A stretch of 49,380 bases of DNA from DASPJL01 sp035628645 (lineage in GTDB: Bacteria; Bacteroidota; Bacteroidia; Cytophagales; Cyclobacteriaceae), in NCBI GenBank assembly GCA_035628645.1, contig DASPJL010000088.1, forward strand, positions 1-49,380, written 5' to 3'. Each line of letters begins with the position of its first letter. Positions within the stretch are counted from its first letter, which is position 1. The notes beneath the pieces are model-generated. The model was given only the letters and a program-made list of their open reading frames with translations. It was not told the origin of the DNA and did not search any database. This document shows, one piece after another, positions 26,533-34,005 of the stretch. Position numbers and translations under genes: made by a program.

Positions 26533-27711
26533 TTATTTGTTGTCTATTAAACCTCTTCCACTTTTTTTAATTATACCTTTTGCAAGTAATTCATTAGAAA
26601 TTGAATCCAATAAGCCATTGATAAACTGTCGGCTTTTAGGAGTGCTATATCTCTTTGCAATCTCCAGGTATTCATTTATGGTTACTTTTATAGGAATTCC
26701 CGGAAAAGTAATCATTTCTGTCAGCGCCATTTTTATAATTATTTTGTCCAGCAAGGCTATTCTTTCAATATCCCAGTTGGCCGCTTTACCAGAAATAGAT
26801 TGCTCTAACTCCTCTTCTTTTAAAATGGTATTTTTAAAAAGACTCACAAAAAATTCCTTCTCCTCGTCCCAGTCTTCTTCTTTTGTAAACAACTCTAATT
26901 CATATTCATTATTATTTTCTGATAAAGACTTGATAGTTTTTGTAATCATTCCCTTCAAAATTTCTTTATCTTCTTCCCATCTCACGCCCAACTCTTCGAA
27001 ATAAGTCTCGAAAGTTTTCACCTTAAAAATAATATTTTTAAATAAATGAGCTAATATTTTTTTGTCTTCTTCAGGGTCAGGGTCCGTTAATTCTGAATAT
27101 TTTATAAATTCTTCATCCTTCTTAACAATTTCCAAATACCATTCATTTATTTTTTCCGAGAAATTTCCCCAACCTATATTCTTTTTTCCACTTTCCTTAT
27201 TCAAAGCCTCGTTTTCAGCTAAAGCCTGAATAAACCTGTTGTTATTTAAATTTTTTCCAAACGGGGCGTTTTTCTTGATATACTTTTGCTCCTGTTTTGA
27301 ATCGTTTTGTTCTGCAGTTTTTGCGATTTGAAATGGAAGCAGAAGTAATAGAAGGTATATATTTTCGACTTTTTCAAGCTCCATTACCATGTTTTTTGTA
27401 AAAAAATCCAGGTCCTTCCTTACCAGATTATTATATAAGGCAATAGAGTCAGATGCTGCATCGCGGGCTTCGCTCTTTTCCTCCTTACTTATTGCATTAA
27501 TTTCTTTGTTGAAATATTGTTCGAAGTAGGTGCTTGCAATTTTTTTGTTTTCATCGATCACACTTTGAGGTGGTAATTCCATTACTTCAAATCCAGGAGT
27601 GAGCTTTTCTTCAATCAAACCCATTGCCACATGATAATCAGACTTTTTACATTGAAGAAATGCATATATAGTCTGCATGGCTTTAATTCTTAGCGATCTT
27701 CTATTTAACAT
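26533..27711 (-). CDS. nusB: Transcription antitermination factor NusB, enlarged
   Basis: 392 aa, against about 140 for E. coli NusB. The N-terminus LNRRSLRIKAMQTIYAFLQC corresponds to the first NusB helix, and residues about 306-392 (ANWDIERIALLDKIIIKMAL, then FPGIPIKVTINEYLEIAKRY) are the conserved C-terminal half. The ~250 residues between are a Lys/Glu-rich helical expansion containing two similar acidic segments. NusB with NusE binds the boxA of rRNA leaders and supports antitermination. Large insertions are known in Bacteroidota NusB, but this one is at the long end. First gene of the coaE cluster, with a well-formed promoter (27818-27848, minus). Confidence 0.9.
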   Translation of the reverse strand: MLNRRSLRIKAMQTIYAFLQCKKSDYHVAMGLIEEKLTPGFEVMELPPQSVIDENKKIASTYFEQYFNKEINAISKEEKSEARDAASDSIALYNNLVRKDLDFFTKNMVMELEKVENIYLLLLLLPFQIAKTAEQNDSKQEQKYIKKNAPFGKNLNNNRFIQALAENEALNKESGKKNIGWGNFSEKINEWYLEIVKKDEEFIKYSELTDPDPEEDKKILAHLFKNIIFKVKTFETYFEELGVRWEEDKEILKGMITKTIKSLSENNNEYELELFTKEEDWDEEKEFFVSLFKNTILKEEELEQSISGKAANWDIERIALLDKIIIKMALTEMITFPGIPIKVTINEYLEIAKRYSTPKSRQFINGLLDSISNELLAKGIIKKSGRGLIDNK

Positions 27712-27790
27712 TATGATAAAGAACGAACTCTTTTTTTTGAAAGTTTACTTTTGAAATCTTTAATGTAGGCATCAATTTATTAAGAAATAT

Positions 27791-27798
27791 TATTTTTG
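27791..27798 (+). promoter_or_regulatory. Candidate -7 box for the ABC exporter gene
   Basis: TATTTTTG matches TAnnTTTG, with the GTG start 85 nt downstream. Together with the following C it forms one arm of a 9-bp inverted repeat with GCAAAAATA at 27817-27825, which carries the oppositely directed nusB -7 box. No -33 element at normal spacing. Confidence 0.4.
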
Positions 27799-27817
27799 CC
27801 GTTTAATAATCAGGTCG

Positions 27818-27848
27818 CAAAAATAGGCGTAAATCGCAGATAATTCAA
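27818..27848 (-). promoter_or_regulatory. Promoter of the nusB-coaE cluster
   Basis: On the minus strand TTG (27848-27846) is followed by a 20-nt spacer and TATTTTTG (27825-27818). Both motif and spacing match the Bacteroidota -33/-7 promoter. The predicted transcription start (near 27811) leaves a ~100-nt leader before the nusB ATG. Confidence 0.6.
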
Positions 27849-27882
27849 TTTTAAATATACAAATACACATAATTAAAGATTA

Positions 27883-29664
27883 GTGAAGGAGCTTGCATAC
27901 TTAAATAAGTATTTTTTAAAATATAAATTCTATTTTATAATGGGAACTGTATTTGTAATAGTATCTAATCTTTTCACCATTATTCCGGCCCAGGTTACGC
28001 GTATTGCAATAGACTATATTATTCAGTCTACTGAATTTTACGGAATAGTTAAACCATTTAATTCTTCTCATCTTTTATACGATCAGATTATACATTCCCT
28101 TTTTATTTTAGGAATAATACTGATTGCATTGGCTCTTCTACGAGGTATATTCATGTATTTCATGCGGCAGACTTTAATAGTAATGTCCAGGCTGATAGAA
28201 TATGATTTGAAAAATGAACTGTATCACCATTATCAATCTTTGCCGCTGAGTTTTTACAGACGAAATAATACCGGAGATCTGATGGCAAGGATTTCAGAGG
28301 ATGTCAGCAGGGTAAGGATGTACCTGGGGCCTGCGATAATGTATTCACTAAACCTTTCCGTAACTTTTATAATGGTAATCTCCTCTATGTTTTCGGTGAG
28401 TACAAGGCTTTCAATTTTTGTGCTTTTGCCTTTGCCACTGCTTTCCATAAGTATTTATTATGTAAATAACCTGATAAACAAGCGATCCGAAGAAATCCAG
28501 AAGAGCCTTTCAAGTTTATCTACTTTTGTGCAGGAAGCATTTTCAGGCATAAGAGTGCTAAAAGCATTTGTAAGAGAAGATGATTTTGGAAGGAAGTTCG
28601 AAATAGAAAGCGAAAGATACAGGACAAAATCGCTGAGGTTAACATTTGTAGATGCTTTATTTAACCCGTTAATCCTCGCTTTGATAGGTTTAAGCACAAT
28701 AATCACGGTATATGTGGGAGGTATTGAAGTGATAAAAGGGAACATTACTCCAGGTATTATTGCGGAATTTATTATTTACGTAAACCTTTTGACCTGGCCA
28801 GTCACCAGTCTCGGCTGGGTAACCAGTATTATCCAAAGGGCTGCGGCCTCTCAAAAGAGGATAAATGAATTTTTGAAACATAAAACAACAATTGTATCTG
28901 AAAAAAGTATTGTAGCTCCGCTTAAAGGTGATATCGAGTTTAGGAATGTGAGCTTTGTGTATCCTGATTCAGGAATAAAAGCACTTTCAAACATCAATTT
29001 TAAAATTAAGGCAGGAGAAACTATTGCAGTAGTCGGATCTACAGGTTCGGGTAAAAGTACGCTTGCCAACCTTTTAACGAGAATGTATGATCCTACCGCA
29101 GGCGAAGTTGTCGTTGATGCCATTAATATTAAAGATTTCAATGTTTCCTCATTCAGGGGACAAATAGGTTTTGTGCCGCAGGATGTATTTCTTTTTTCTG
29201 AAACCATCAGAAACAATATAGCCTTTGGTGCGGGTGCTGTTTCAGAACAGGATATAATTCAGGCAGCCAAAGACTCGGACCTTTACAATACAATTAAAAA
29301 TTTCCCTGAAGGGTTCGATACTAAATTGGGGGAGAGAGGCATAACATTATCAGGGGGACAAAAACAACGGTTGTCTATTGCAAGGGCAATTGTCAGAGAC
29401 CCAAAAATATTGATTCTGGATGATTGCCTTTCTGCGGTAGATACAAAGACGGAAAACTCGATTCTTAATAATCTTAAAGAAATAATGATGGATCGCACTT
29501 CGGTTATTATTAGCCACCGGGCTTCCAGTGTTAAGTTAGCCGACCGGATAATTGTGCTCGAAGATGGCAGAATAATTGAACAAGGCACTCATGAAGAATT
29601 AATGGATCTCAAAGGCAGCTACAAAGAACTTTATGAAAGGCAATTGCTTGCTGAAGAAGCGTAA
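27883..29664 (+). CDS. ABC exporter half-transporter (MdlA/SmdA-like) with Asp in place of the catalytic Glu
   Basis: 593 aa, GTG start. Six TM helices occupy about residues 15-300 (type I exporter), then the nucleotide-binding domain: Walker A GSTGSGKST (385-393), Q-loop GFVPQDVFLF, signature LSGGQKQR (489-496), Walker B ending ILDDCLSAVDTKTE, and H-loop VIISHR. The residue after the Walker B Asp513 is Asp514, not the catalytic Glu. This LDD.LSAVD..TE sequence is typical of the degenerate-site subunit of heterodimeric multidrug exporters such as MdlA/SmdA. A partner with a canonical Glu is expected but is not within the window. Exports lipids or hydrophobic compounds; substrate unknown. Divergent from nusB. 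Confidence 0.9.
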   Translation: MKELAYLNKYFLKYKFYFIMGTVFVIVSNLFTIIPAQVTRIAIDYIIQSTEFYGIVKPFNSSHLLYDQIIHSLFILGIILIALALLRGIFMYFMRQTLIVMSRLIEYDLKNELYHHYQSLPLSFYRRNNTGDLMARISEDVSRVRMYLGPAIMYSLNLSVTFIMVISSMFSVSTRLSIFVLLPLPLLSISIYYVNNLINKRSEEIQKSLSSLSTFVQEAFSGIRVLKAFVREDDFGRKFEIESERYRTKSLRLTFVDALFNPLILALIGLSTIITVYVGGIEVIKGNITPGIIAEFIIYVNLLTWPVTSLGWVTSIIQRAAASQKRINEFLKHKTTIVSEKSIVAPLKGDIEFRNVSFVYPDSGIKALSNINFKIKAGETIAVVGSTGSGKSTLANLLTRMYDPTAGEVVVDAINIKDFNVSSFRGQIGFVPQDVFLFSETIRNNIAFGAGAVSEQDIIQAAKDSDLYNTIKNFPEGFDTKLGERGITLSGGQKQRLSIARAIVRDPKILILDDCLSAVDTKTENSILNNLKEIMMDRTSVIISHRASSVKLADRIIVLEDGRIIEQGTHEELMDLKGSYKELYERQLLAEEA

Positions 29665-29673
29665 TGGTAATGT

Positions 29674-29737
29674 GGTATTTAGTCCTGAGTCTTTAGTATT
29701 GAGTAGCGGCGCCATTACTCAATACTAAAGACTTCCA
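29674..29737. repeat. AGTNNNN heptads folding into a perfect 18-bp hairpin
   Basis: 7-nt units GGTATTT, AGTCCTG, AGTCTTT, AGTATTG, AGTAGCG (29674-29708) are followed by the inverted units ACTCAAT, ACTAAAG, ACTTCCA (29717-29737). The arms 29688-29705 and 29716-29733 pair perfectly over 18 bp around the loop GCGGCGCCAT. It lies exactly between the convergent ABC exporter and histidine kinase stops and could serve as a bidirectional terminator or transcript-stabilising structure. Confidence 0.85.
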
Positions 29738-30901
29738 CTATCTATTTAAAATAATCCTAAAGGTAGTTCCTTTGCCAACCTCAGAGCTTTTAATATAAAT
29801 TTTCCCGTCATGGTAAATTTCCACGATCCGTTTAACCAGTGTTAAACCCAATCCCCATCCCCGTTGACGGGTACTGAAGCCAGGCAGGAATACCTTTTTT
29901 ATGTTTGTTTTTGAGATGCCTTTACCCGTATCCGTCACGTCAATAAAAACTCTTTTTTGGGCGCCTTGAATAATGTTGATGGTAATGGAACCGGCTCCTC
30001 CCATAGCATCTACCGCATTTTTTATGAGATTTTCTATTACCCACTCAAACAAAGGAGGGTTAAGTTTTGCAGTAGTACTTTTGTTCAGGGCATTAATGGA
30101 GAATTTAACCTTATTAGAAACCCGCTTTTCAAGGTATGAAATAGAGCTTTCTATTACAGTAAATACATTTTCATTTTTTAACACAGGTACCGAGCCAATA
30201 CTTGAAAAACGCGCCGTGATCATTTCCAACCTATGAATATCCTTATCGAGCTCTTCTATAATTTCAGGCGGAAACTTTTCATCCGACCGGAAATATTCCA
30301 GCCATGCCATTAGGGAACTAAGTGGAGTGCCGAGCTGATGGGCGGTTTCTTTTGCAAGACCGATCCATACTCTGTTTTGTTCTGAAGACCTGGAATAGTT
30401 AAAAGCCATGTAAGCCAAAAAAACAAACATGCCTATAATGGTCAGTTGTACATAAGGATAGTATTTGAGCTGAGTAAGCAAGTCTGAATTACGGTAGTAA
30501 ATATAGTTAGGCTCGCCGCCTCCAAAGTCGACTTCAATAGGCTCATGATCGATCATTGTGCTTAGTTCCTCTTTCAGATATTCCATGTTTTCCTTATTAG
30601 CAAATCCGTCTCCAATAGAAAGATTCCGAAATGTAGTAGGAACATGATTGTAGTCGGTCAGAATTACAGGAATGGAGTTGTTTGCCGTAATAATTTCCTG
30701 AATAAGAAAAGATAAATTGTCACTCAGGTCGGAGCTGATAGAATATTTTAAGGCATTTGCATATAATTCTATGGTTTTTCTTTCCCTGTCTGCAAGCTGT
30801 TTCACTATAATATTGGTATAAAACAAAGACGCGCCACCTATAACTACTGCTATAATCAACAATACCGCTTTGACCCTTGACTTATTCTCGTAAATTTTCA
30901 T
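29738..30901 (-). CDS. Sensor histidine kinase (orphan)
   Basis: 387 aa. TM1 is at about 11-29, then a ~115-residue periplasmic segment, TM2 at about 150-167, and no HAMP domain before the dimerisation helix. The phosphoacceptor is His188 in GLAKETAHQLGTPLSSLMAW. HATPase motifs N (VIENLIKNAVDAMGG), G1 (VTDTGKGIS) and G2 (GWGLGLTLVKRIVE) are complete. This KETAHQLGTPLSSL type is frequent in Bacteroidota and usually has no adjacent regulator; none is present here. The region directly upstream of the ATG consists of GAGGTTN heptads (30908-30942). Signal sensed unknown. Confidence 0.9.
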   Translation of the reverse strand: MKIYENKSRVKAVLLIIAVVIGGASLFYTNIIVKQLADRERKTIELYANALKYSISSDLSDNLSFLIQEIITANNSIPVILTDYNHVPTTFRNLSIGDGFANKENMEYLKEELSTMIDHEPIEVDFGGGEPNYIYYRNSDLLTQLKYYPYVQLTIIGMFVFLAYMAFNYSRSSEQNRVWIGLAKETAHQLGTPLSSLMAWLEYFRSDEKFPPEIIEELDKDIHRLEMITARFSSIGSVPVLKNENVFTVIESSISYLEKRVSNKVKFSINALNKSTTAKLNPPLFEWVIENLIKNAVDAMGGAGSITINIIQGAQKRVFIDVTDTGKGISKTNIKKVFLPGFSTRQRGWGLGLTLVKRIVEIYHDGKIYIKSSEVGKGTTFRIILNR

Positions 30902-30907
30902 TGTTAG

Positions 30908-30942
30908 GAGGTTTGGGGAATGAGGTTGGAGGTTCGGGGAAA
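30908..30942. repeat. GAGGTTN heptads (composite element, copy A, part 1)
   Basis: Five 7-nt units: GAGGTTT, GGGGAAT, GAGGTTG, GAGGTTC, GGGGAAA, starting 7 nt before the histidine kinase ATG (minus). It continues into AATTCACCGGGAAC and matches 35361-35395 with identical 16-nt spacing between GAGGTTCG and CACCG. Confidence 0.75.
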
Positions 30943-31021
30943 TTCACCGGGAACGACTTGCTTAATTCCTTTAAATCGTTGTTCATTCTCATAGGATTTG
31001 ATGATGTACTCCCTTAATTAT

Positions 31022-31124
31022 CAAATAAGCACATTAGCTAATTATCGCATCATTGCTTCATTTATGATTTAAAACTCAAAATTTAACATTTCTCTAATCA
31101 TCGCATTAACTAATTGCACATAAT
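31022..31124. repeat. CACATTAG octads and AATTTAA heptads (composite element, copy A, part 2)
   Basis: 8-nt units CAAATAAG, CACATTAG, CTAATTAT, CGCATCAT, TGCTTCAT (31022-31061) are followed by 7-nt units GATTTAA, AACTCAA, AATTTAA, CATTTCT (31066-31093). Octad-like CTAATCAT, CGCATTAA, CTAATTG and CACATAAT then follow (31094-31124). The octads match those at 35456-35487. Confidence 0.75.
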
Positions 31125-31173
31125 ATATCCTTTTGCCTTATTAAAAAGAAAATTATTACATTTAGTATAGTTT

Positions 31174-31208
31174 ATTGTACAAATATTTAAAATTATGCCC
31201 TAATTTTG
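31174..31208 (+). promoter_or_regulatory. Promoter of hemA
   Basis: ATTG (31174-31177) and TAATTTTG (31201-31208) are a -33/-7 pair, with a spacer of 23 nt, slightly longer than the usual 19-21. The -7 box lies 18 nt upstream of the hemA ATG. Confidence 0.55.
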
Positions 31209-31211
31209 CAG

Positions 31212-31225
31212 CCTGATTAATCAGG
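31212..31225. promoter_or_regulatory. Perfect 14-bp palindrome at the hemA transcription start
   Basis: CCTGATTAATCAGG is fully self-complementary. It sits 3 nt after the -7 box and ends 1 nt before the ATG, so it should span the transcription start and the ribosome-binding region. It is a candidate repressor operator or translational control site. Confidence 0.5.
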
Positions 31226-31226
31226 G

Positions 31227-32501
31227 ATGCACAATCAATTTAGAGCAATAAGTCTGTCATATAAAAAAGCCCCTCTCCCCATAAGAGAAACGCTGGCATT
31301 GAATGAGGCGAGTTGCAAAAGATTTATCAATACACTCAAGAACTTTACTCCAGCTACAGATATTCTTGTTCTTTCAACATGTAACCGAACTGAGGTTTAT
31401 TATTCTTCGGACCAAAGTTATAGCACTGAAATAATTAAGTTGCTGGCCATAGAAAAAGGTCTGGCAGTTTCAAAAGAACTTGAAGACTATTTTACAATCA
31501 TTGAGGATCACGTTTCAGCCATTGAACATTTATTTAATGTTTCTATTGGTTTGGATGCGCAAGTGGTTGGTGATCTTCAAATAATCAATCAGGTGAAAAA
31601 TGCCTATCAAATTGCAGCAGACTTGGATGTAGCAGGACCATTTCTGCACAGATTGATGCACACCATTTTCTTTACCAACAAACGAATAGTCCAGGAAACT
31701 TCTTTTAGAGATGGCGCAGCATCTGTTTCATATGCTACGGTCGAATTAGTCGAAGCATTGACAGCTGATAGAAAAGATCCTAAAATCCTCGTTTTAGGTT
31801 TAGGCGAAATAGGGGCGGATGTAGTAAGAAATTTCCAGAACACCTCTATTAAAGATATTCATGTTACTAATAGAACAATTGAGAAAGCCAAAATTTTAGC
31901 AGAAGAATGTTCTATCAATGTAATTCCTTTTGAAAATGTATGGGATGAAGTGAAAGATGCAGATGTTATTATTTCATCTGTCAATGCTTCTGAGCCTTTC
32001 ATTACTAAAGAAATCCTTAATTCCCTGAACCTTTTGAACTACAAATTTCTTATCGACCTTTCCGTTCCGAGAAGTATCGAAAGAACCGTTGAAGATATTC
32101 CGGGGATTTTGCTTTATAATATTGACCAGATTCAAAGCAAGGCATCAGAGGCGCTTGAAAAAAGAATCGCTTCCATTCCGAAAGTTCAGTCAATTATTTC
32201 TGAAGCCATCAGTGAATTTCAAGACTGGTCAAAAGAAATGATTGTTTCCCCTACCATAAACAAACTAAAGAATGCTTTAGAGCAAATCAGGCAGGAAGAG
32301 ATCTCCAGGTATGTCAAAAACCTGAATGAGGATGAAGCAAAAAAGGTGGAAACCATTACTAAGAACATAATGCAGAAAATAATAAAACTTCCTGTTCTTC
32401 AATTAAAAGCTGCCTGCAAAAGAGGAGAAGCAGAAACCCTGATTGATGTCCTAAATGATCTTTTTGACTTAGAAAAGAAGTCGGATAAAGTAGATAAATA
32501 A
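31227..32501 (+). CDS. hemA: Glutamyl-tRNA reductase
   Basis: 424 aa. The catalytic Cys52 is in LSTCNRTEVYY. The NADPH-binding domain begins ILVLGLGEIGADVVRNFQNT, and the helical dimerisation domain occupies the last ~100 residues. LDAQVVGDLQIINQVKNAYQ matches the conserved GluTR segment. Reduces glutamyl-tRNA(Glu) to glutamate-1-semialdehyde, the first committed step of C5 tetrapyrrole (heme) synthesis. No other hem genes adjoin it. The 5' region contains a -7 box and a perfect palindrome, suggesting specific regulation. A short hairpin with a T-run follows the stop. Confidence 0.95.
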   Translation: MHNQFRAISLSYKKAPLPIRETLALNEASCKRFINTLKNFTPATDILVLSTCNRTEVYYSSDQSYSTEIIKLLAIEKGLAVSKELEDYFTIIEDHVSAIEHLFNVSIGLDAQVVGDLQIINQVKNAYQIAADLDVAGPFLHRLMHTIFFTNKRIVQETSFRDGAASVSYATVELVEALTADRKDPKILVLGLGEIGADVVRNFQNTSIKDIHVTNRTIEKAKILAEECSINVIPFENVWDEVKDADVIISSVNASEPFITKEILNSLNLLNYKFLIDLSVPRSIERTVEDIPGILLYNIDQIQSKASEALEKRIASIPKVQSIISEAISEFQDWSKEMIVSPTINKLKNALEQIRQEEISRYVKNLNEDEAKKVETITKNIMQKIIKLPVLQLKAACKRGEAETLIDVLNDLFDLEKKSDKVDK

Positions 32502-32915
32502 TTTTAGCGCAAGGTCAAGGCAATTAGCCTTTTCATTTTTTCAAGATCTTTCCTTAATCCCTACAAAGACCCTGGTCGGCCACACTGGAAGTTAACAGCC
32601 GGTCGCTAATCAAATCCAATCACGCTGCTCTTTATTTCTTTTTCAACTTTACGGCTTGATTTCCGATATTCTTGATAAAAGTGGGGAGACCGTTACCCGG
32701 AATGAGGAGTTTTTTAATTAACCTCTGCCAATTTCATTGATGAATTTTTTGAAACACTTAATCCGATGAGTATTCTTAATGCATTGTTATCAGAGGATTA
32801 CAGCATGTTATTATTCCGGCAGTTTAATAAATGGCATCTTATTTAAAGTAGCAATTGTTATAAACGCTTCCATTTAGGGGTTAAATCCTGGACGTGGTTA
32901 AAAAACACTAAAGCT
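32502..32915. other. Gene-poor 414-nt region after hemA
   Basis: After the weak hemA terminator nothing convincing is encoded. A 41-codon open stretch without a start codon (32596-32721) reads protein-like at its end (ISDILDKSGETVTRNEEFF), and a 26-codon frame starts at ATG 32766. Neither was recognised. They may be chance or remnants of a decayed gene. No RNA gene motif was seen. Confidence 0.5.
32517..32541 (+). terminator. Weak Rho-independent terminator after hemA
   Basis: AAGGC (32517-32521), loop AATTA, GCCTT (32527-32531), then TTTCATTTTTT. The 5-bp stem is short but GC-containing and the T-tract is good, 16 nt after the hemA stop. Confidence 0.45.
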
Positions 32916-33374
32916 ATGAAAACAATAATAACCATAACATTTACGCTGCTGGTATTTATACATTCAATTACTATAGGTGCTTCGCATAAATCAAAAAAAC
33001 TGAAAGTTATCTATAATAGAAAGTATGTACATATCCGTGACTATACTATTGTAAAAGCAACGGTATATTATCCCGAAGCTGCTCAGTGTGATTCTACTTT
33101 CTGGCAAACTGCAGATATGAGTATTATCGATACCACCAATGCTATTAAACATAAATGGATTGCCGTGTCGCAGGACTTACTCAAAATAAAGGGCGGTAAG
33201 TATCAATATGGAGATAAGGTGAAAATAGAAGGGATCGGAAGATTAAGCGGCATTTTTACAATCAGGGATTGCATGAACAGAAGGTTTAAAAACCGGATAG
33301 ACTTATTGGTGGGCAAGCAAAATAAGCATTTACACTATAAAAGCTGGAATAAAGTTAAAATGACTAAATTATAA
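32916..33374 (+). CDS. Secreted 3D-domain (double-psi beta-barrel) protein
   Basis: 152 aa with a signal peptide (about residues 1-21, KTIITITFTLLVFIHSITIG). The mature part holds the 3D-domain pattern: VKATVYYPEAAQCD, then HKWIAVSQDLLKI, GDKVKIEGIGRLSGIFTIRD and KNRIDLLVG, with the two Asp residues of the Asp-Asp-Asp barrel (in IRD and RID). The domain is shared by MltA-like lytic transglycosylases and small peptidoglycan-associated proteins, so a cell-wall role is plausible but not shown. Single gene in a loosely packed region; a strong hairpin follows at 33390-33423. Confidence 0.78.
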   Translation: MKTIITITFTLLVFIHSITIGASHKSKKLKVIYNRKYVHIRDYTIVKATVYYPEAAQCDSTFWQTADMSIIDTTNAIKHKWIAVSQDLLKIKGGKYQYGDKVKIEGIGRLSGIFTIRDCMNRRFKNRIDLLVGKQNKHLHYKSWNKVKMTKL

Positions 33375-33389
33375 ATCTCATTTGCATGC

Positions 33390-33423
33390 GAATTTCCCTG
33401 CTTTGAAATATGCAGGGAAATTC
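33390..33423 (+). terminator. Perfect 12-bp hairpin after the 3D-domain gene
   Basis: GAATTTCCCTGC (33390-33401) pairs perfectly with GCAGGGAAATTC (33412-33423) around a 10-nt loop, 15 nt past the stop. No T-tract follows, so it may protect the 3' end or terminate weakly. Confidence 0.55.
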
Positions 33424-33540
33424 AGCGCAAAATCATAAGTGATTTTAGGTAAAATTAACAAGTCTAAATTCTCGATCTCGCTTGGGGGCATTCCAAAGAG
33501 CACTTATTCTTTTTACTTCTTGCGGATAAACAACTTATTT

Positions 33541-33586
33541 AAAATTCTAAATTCCTTCAATTTCATATCATAAATAAGCACATCAT
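33541..33586. repeat. Decayed third copy of the heptad/octad sequence
   Basis: AAATTCT and AAATTCC heptads are followed by TAAATAAG and CACATCAT octads (33571-33586). The 12-mer AAATAAGCACAT is shared with 31023-31034. Confidence 0.45.
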
Positions 33587-33628
33587 CTTTGTGTTCCTTC
33601 CGTTGAATTATTTATAAATTCTACGGAG

Positions 33629-33883
33629 ATGAAAACAATTGTTATATTTTGCTTTTTAATTCTGTATGCCTTTTTTGGGTATGCTCAGGAGCGTGATGAA
33701 ATGCTGGGTAAACCGGAAGAAACTGAAAGTGGCCAGATAAAAACGGATACTTCGACAAACCGAACCATAACAGGCTCAGCATATGGGGCGCCTGAAGAAG
33801 AAATTAATGAAGCAGATTCTATAAAAACCCAACTTTCAGATACAGTAATTATAGAGCCACCTGCTCGAAAAAAAGAAGAATAA
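33629..33883 (+). CDS. Small secreted acidic protein, function unknown
   Basis: 84 aa. A clear signal peptide (TIVIFCFLILYAFFGYAQ, cleavage after AQ) precedes a ~65-residue Glu/Asp/Thr-rich, probably disordered chain: ERDEMLGKPEETESGQIKTD in the first part, ending PPARKKEE. GGAG directly abuts the ATG (33625-33628), too close to be an ordinary Shine-Dalgarno. No family recognised. No terminator is visible before the 346-aa gene, which starts 122 nt downstream. Coding status rests on the signal peptide and codon pattern. Confidence 0.55.
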   Translation: MKTIVIFCFLILYAFFGYAQERDEMLGKPEETESGQIKTDTSTNRTITGSAYGAPEEEINEADSIKTQLSDTVIIEPPARKKEE

Positions 33884-34005
33884 GCCTGGTGAAAGTTTAA
33901 TTTTATATTGGTTTTAGATTTTTAATACACAATACTTAAGGAAAGCTTTTTGTTATATATTAAAATACTTAAAGTCTTATATTTACACCTTCATAGTTCT
34001 AATAA

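Larger units (their letters stand above)
30902..31226. other. Gene-free 325-nt region between the divergent kinase and hemA
   Basis: Contains no ORF worth calling. It holds, in order, GAGGTTN heptads, a unique ~80-nt stretch, CACATTAG-type octads, AATTTAA-type heptads, a second octad run, and then the hemA promoter and palindrome. No tRNA-like sequence was found. Confidence 0.7.

Noticed and set aside
26501..27004. 167-aa open frame on the plus strand opposite nusB
   Set aside because: It is a low-complexity Ser/Leu-rich shadow of the Lys/Glu-rich nusB coding strand; no start context, domain or promoter.
30908..31124. CRISPR array
   Set aside because: Units are 7-8 nt, degenerate and contiguous, without 25-40-nt repeats or spacers; no cas genes in the window.
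30902..31226. Possible tRNA or small RNA gene
   Set aside because: No cloverleaf arms or TTCRANNC signature; the sequence is explained by repeats and the hemA promoter.
33579..33595. TAnnTTTG promoter before the 84-aa gene
   Set aside because: The nearest sequence (CATCTTTG) lacks the TA and overlaps the repeat remnant; not called.
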